64,000 bases of DNA from assembly GCA_023634235.1 (NCBI GenBank), contig JAMKCF010000011.1:638001-702000 (forward strand). Reading direction: 5' to 3'. The notes below the pieces were generated by a model that made no database searches, had not been told where the DNA came from, and saw only the letters and a list, made by a program, of their open reading frames with translations. The position numbers were made by a program, and so were the translations under genes. Positions 59,881 through 64,000 of the stretch are shown piece by piece; position 1 is the first letter of the stretch, and each line of letters opens with the position of its first letter. The stretch comes from Pisaster brevispinus. Its lineage: Eukaryota; Echinodermata; Asteroidea; Forcipulatida; Asteriidae.

Positions 59881-61939
59881 GTCATCCTTCATCTCCAAAT
59901 GCTTCAAGGAGTGTCCGTCCCCACCATTCTTCCATCAACACATTCATCCTTCCATAACAATTCATAAATCTCCTGATATTTCACACAGTTGTTTTCAATG
60001 CAACAGGCAAGTGCCTTCAAAAGTGTATATTCCTAATACTGCACCATGGTTCTCTCCTATGCCACAAGGGTTTTCCTCCAGGTCCTCTGGTTTTCCTCTC
60101 TCCGGAAAAATCAAATACTTTCGATCTCAGGCCGTGCTCCTTAGTCATACATGGGTCGATGTGGCTTGATTATGTTGGAGCTGTGCCTTTTGCAATTCAG
60201 CTTCTCAGGTGCGAGTAAGGAGAGTGAGCCTTTCAAATTATTATCATAATTATTATTACCATAAGCGGGTTATTGGCTCGGCTAGTCTTGGTTTCAAGAC
60301 GGCAGATTTGGCAAACTAAGGAAAACATGTATCAACACACAAAACAAAACATGTATCAACACACAATTTGCGCGTATTGGCCAGATACGTTTGCTCGTGC
60401 ACGAGGAGCACCCTACTAATCCAACAATGTAAACCTACATGTATGATTTAAACTTAATTTATTAAGAACCGCGCGTGTTCCTAGTTTGGTTGAAGTAAAA
60501 TAATGTTCTATTGTTAAAGACACCTGTATAAAATGTACCTCTATATAAATCACTTGTAAATATTTGTACAATGAATTTGTTTTTATTACCAAACCCATAT
60601 TTGTATATTTGTTTGTTGATCTACTAAACACACTCCGTCCACCTGTAAATTATAGTATGCAAATCTATTTTAGTATCAATATAGAATTATTACAACGAAT
60701 GTCTTTGATGAAAATTTTTTTTTAAAATTTAAACTTCCATTAATCGTTTAAACCTTTGCAAGTTGACAATATTCCAACCACAGAAGTGTTTACCGTGTAG
60801 GTTTTTATGCAAGGCCAGAAGAGAACAAATTCTAAATCTATGCAAAGACAAAATCTAAAAACCTGGGTCCAATTGCATAAAGCCTATTTAGCTGATTTTT
60901 TGTTGATTTTTTTTTTTTACTTAAAGTACATAGCGACCCGTAGCATAGTTTCTACTTCGGAACCACTGCTAATTAAAGTCAAAAACAAAAGGCATACTTA
61001 ATTGCAAGCAATTCTTGTTAGCAGACGACTGATGCAACAATGCAAATCATAGTAATTGTGCACACGCACCCGTAAATAATGTTGATCGTTAATAAAGTAC
61101 ACTTTTGCTTATGCACATTTGTTTTTCTTCTCAAAGTTAAGCACAAATATTTGCCTAGCAATAAACAGCTTTATGGAATTGGATTAGCACTGCACATTGT
61201 AAACCTTCTGTTCATCTTTTCAAACCATAAAGTACTGTTCAATTTTTACCCAGCATTCTGTTCAGTCCCACCCAAAGAAAACTTACTTGCGAGGCTTGAT
61301 TTAGTACACTACATAATGTTACAATTTTTGTAACTGGAGAAATTACACTACATTATTCCATGTGTGCTCTTAATAACATACGAACCCCGACTTACAGCAA
61401 AATCATTTGGTACTTTTTTTGGCAGTATGAAAATACATTTATAATAACAACAAACAATCAAATGTAAGTAAATTGTTTTGTTACCTGAGAAATCAAGTTC
61501 AAAGAGTATGTACAAGACAAGTCGGAAGTCGATGCTTTAGTTCATTCAAATCTTCAAATTAAATATTTCTTCCTGAAATCAATGTTGGACACCATTGTAC
61601 ATCCCATAAAACTAACTCATTTGATTGAATTACAGGGATTCTTCCTCACTCTAAAAAAACCCAACACTGTCTTGGGATTCAAAACCCTGCCGGACTCTGA
61701 CCCCATCTAAATGTAGTCATTGGTCCAAACAGAATCAAACAAAAAAATGCAGCTACTGGATTTTGAAGGGTTGGGTTTGCTTAGGGTTCAAATATATGGA
61801 AATAAAAAGACAGCTAATGAAAATAGGATTGCCATTATGTAGACAACTAAAACAAATTTTGAAGTAATTTGTTTAGTTTGTTTAAAATCGACTTGGAATA
61901 AAGTTCTCGTAAATTTTATTTTCTTTAGTGCCGAGTTTT
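59881..61939 (+). other. IQCH 3' UTR and downstream region
   Basis: No further gene is supported. The overlapping open frame to 60169 is the last IQCH exon read in another frame plus 3' UTR. The segment is AT-rich. AATAAA words near 61091, 61162 and 61897 are candidate poly(A) signals but I cannot rank them. A 22-bp block is duplicated near 60328-60365 ('acatgtatcaacacacaa'). Confidence 0.5.
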
Positions 61940-64000
61940 ACTACCAAATTTGACAAAAATTGCACGTGGTGTGCATTATTATATGAATACTGTGTGCAAA
62001 ATGCTGGACTGTATTACCCCCTTTTGATTTTGTTGGTGATTTTTTCAGTTTTTTGGCTGAAATTTGATAAAAATGCTGGACTTACCCCTTGTGATTTTTT
62101 CAGTTGTGGGCTGAAATTTGTCAAAAATGCTGGACTTGCCCCTTGTGATTTTTTTTCAATTTTTGGCCGAAATTTGATAAAAATGCTGTACTAACCCCTT
62201 GTAATTTTTTCAGTTTTTGGCTAAAATTTGATAAAAATGTTGGACTTACCCCTTGTGATTTTTTTCAGTTTTTGGCTGAAATTTAATGAAATGCTGGACT
62301 TACCCCTTGTGATTTATTGAGTTTTAGCCATATTAGATAAAAATGCTGGACTTACCCCTTGTGATTTTTTTAGTTTTTAGCCGAAATTTAATAAAAATGC
62401 TGGACTTACCCCGTGTAATTTTTTCAGTTTTTGGCCGAAATTTAATAAAAATGCTGGACTTGCCCTTGTGATTTGTTTAGTTTTTAACCAAAATTTAATA
62501 AAAATGCTGGACTTACCCTTGTGATTTTTTCAATATTTGACCGAAATTTGATAAAAATGCTTGACTTACCCCTTGTGATTTTTTCAGTTTTTGGCCGAAA
62601 TTAGATAAAAATGCTGGACTTACCCCTTGTGATTTTTTTACTTTTTAGCCGAAATTTAATAGAAATGCTGGACTTACCCCGTGTAATTTTTTCAGTTTTT
62701 GGCCGAAATTTAATAAAAATGCTGGACTTACCCCTTGTGATTTTTTTACTTTTTAGCCGAAATTTAATAGAAATGCTGGACTTACCCCGTGTAATTTTTT
62801 CAGTTTTTGGCCGAAATTTAATAAAAATGCTGGACTTACCCCTTGTGATTTTTTTAGTTTTTAACCAAAATGTAATAAAAATGCTGGACTTACCCTTGTG
62901 ATTTTTTGAGTTTTTAGCCGAAATTTAATAAAAATGCTGGGCTTACCCCTTGTGATTTTTTTCAGTTTTTGGCTGAAATTTAATGAAATGCTGGACTTAC
63001 CCCTTGTGATTTTTTTTAGTTTTTAGCCATATTAGATAAAAATGCTGGACTTACCCCTTGTGATTTATTGAGTTTTAGCCATATTAGATAAAAAAGCTGG
63101 ACTTGCCCCTTGTGATTTTTTTAGTTTTTAGCCAAAATTTAATAAAAATGCTGGACTTACCCCGTGTAATTTTTTCAGTTTTTGGCCGAAATTTAATAAA
63201 AATGCTGGACTTGCCCTTGTGTTTTTTTCAATATTTGACCAAAATTTGATAAAAATGCTGGACTTACCCCTTGTGATTTTTTCAGTTTTTGGCTTAAATT
63301 TGATAAAAATGCTGGACTTACCCCTTATGATTTTTTCAGTTTTTGGCCGAAATTAGATAAAAATGCTGGATTTTACCCCTTGTGATTTGTTTAGTTTTTA
63401 ACCAAAATTTAATAAAAATGCTGGACTTACCCTTGTGATTTTTTCATTATTTGACCGAAATTTGATAAAAATGCTTGACTTACCCCTTGTGATTTTTTCA
63501 GTTTTTGGCCGAAATTAGATAAAAATGCTGGACTTACCCCTTGTGATTTTTTTACTTTTTAGCCGAAATTTAATAGAAATGCTGGACTTACCCCGTGTAA
63601 TTTTTTCAGTTTTTTGCTGAAATTTAATAAAAATGCTGGACTTACCCCTTGTGATTTTTTTAGTTTTTAGCCATATTAGATAAAAATGCTGGACTTACCA
63701 CTTGTGATTTTTTTTGGTTTTTAACCAAAATTTAATAAAAATGCTGGACTTACCCTTGTGATTTTTTGAGCTTTTAGCCGAAATTTAATAAAAATGGTGG
63801 GCTTACCCCTTGTGATTTTTTCAGTTTTTGGCTGAAATTTAATGAAATGCTGGACTTACCCCTTGTGATTTTTTTTTAGTTCTTAGCCATATTAGATAAA
63901 AATGCTGGACTTACTCCTTGTGATTTTTTCAGTTTTTGGCCGAAATTTGATAAAAATGCTGGGCTTACCCCTTGTGATTTTTTCAGTTTTTGGCAAAAAT
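61940..64000. repeat. 53-bp satellite array (~38 copies, continues past the window)
   Basis: Tandem units of about 53 bp built on 'atgctggacttaccccttgt', 'gattttttcagtttttgg' and 'ccgaaatttaataaa'. Units vary by substitutions and small indels. Some segments repeat as two-unit blocks (62606-62825), and longer marker combinations recur about 860-915 bp apart, suggesting higher-order structure. The plus strand is T-rich. The open frame at 62611-62901 is only the dimer read through. Confidence 0.97.

Noticed and set aside
59801..60169. 122-codon frame overlapping the IQCH stop
   Set aside because: An alternative frame of the final IQCH exon running into 3' UTR; no conservation to known proteins and the in-phase frame ends at TAG 59878-59880.
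62611..62901. Repeat peptide frame (MLDLPLVIF units)
   Set aside because: Two-unit blocks of the 53-bp satellite happen to stay open (106-108 bp); neighbouring blocks break the frame.

Overview
The window is eukaryotic and gene-poor: intron-rich genes with GT-AG splicing, about 40% GC by eye, many short interspersed repeats, no operons. I infer an echinoderm, most likely a sea star. The basis is a deuterostome-type gene set plus repeat styles (short fold-back elements ending in 'agagctgcttaagcag', tRNA-headed SINEs) that I associate with echinoderm genomes. This is inference, not a database match.

Three protein-coding genes can be reconstructed exon by exon, all on the plus strand. All three keep a closed reading frame across every splice junction. 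(1) 2791-22379, 17 exons, 710 aa: a divergent Sema-domain protein with an N-terminal signal-peptide-like segment, a Sema beta-propeller, a PSI-like cysteine remnant and an unassigned C-terminal region. No membrane anchor is visible, so it looks secreted. (2) 28509-34368, 6 coding exons, 343 aa: PRRC1, with a short proline-rich N-terminus and the conserved ITPase/NTPase-fold C-terminal domain. (3) 39663-59880, 22 exons, 1109 aa: IQCH, with an IQ calmodulin-binding motif followed by an ATP-grasp-like C-terminal half.

Layout: 1-2790 upstream DNA with a large (TTTTA)n microsatellite; 2.8-22.4 kb the Sema gene, its introns filled with inverted-repeat elements, minisatellites and SINEs; 22.4-27.1 kb intergenic; 27.1-34.4 kb PRRC1, possibly with a non-coding first exon near 27.1-27.2 kb; 34.4-39.4 kb PRRC1 3' side and intergenic, with a nested transposon insertion; 39.5-59.9 kb IQCH; 59.9-61.9 kb downstream sequence; 61.94-64.0 kb a 53-bp satellite array running off the window.

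The three genes show no obvious joint pathway; their adjacency is probably ordinary neighbourhood. I found no retroviral genes, rRNA, confident functional tRNA or CRISPR array. The most notable non-genic items are: a 52-bp tandem duplication that copies the PRRC1 exon 3 splice donor four times; two large fold-back elements carrying tRNA-like pol III boxes; a Harbinger-like short element with TTA target duplications nested in another repeat; a TTAA-flanked short element; and the satellite with signs of higher-order structure and a splice-donor-like motif in nearly every unit.
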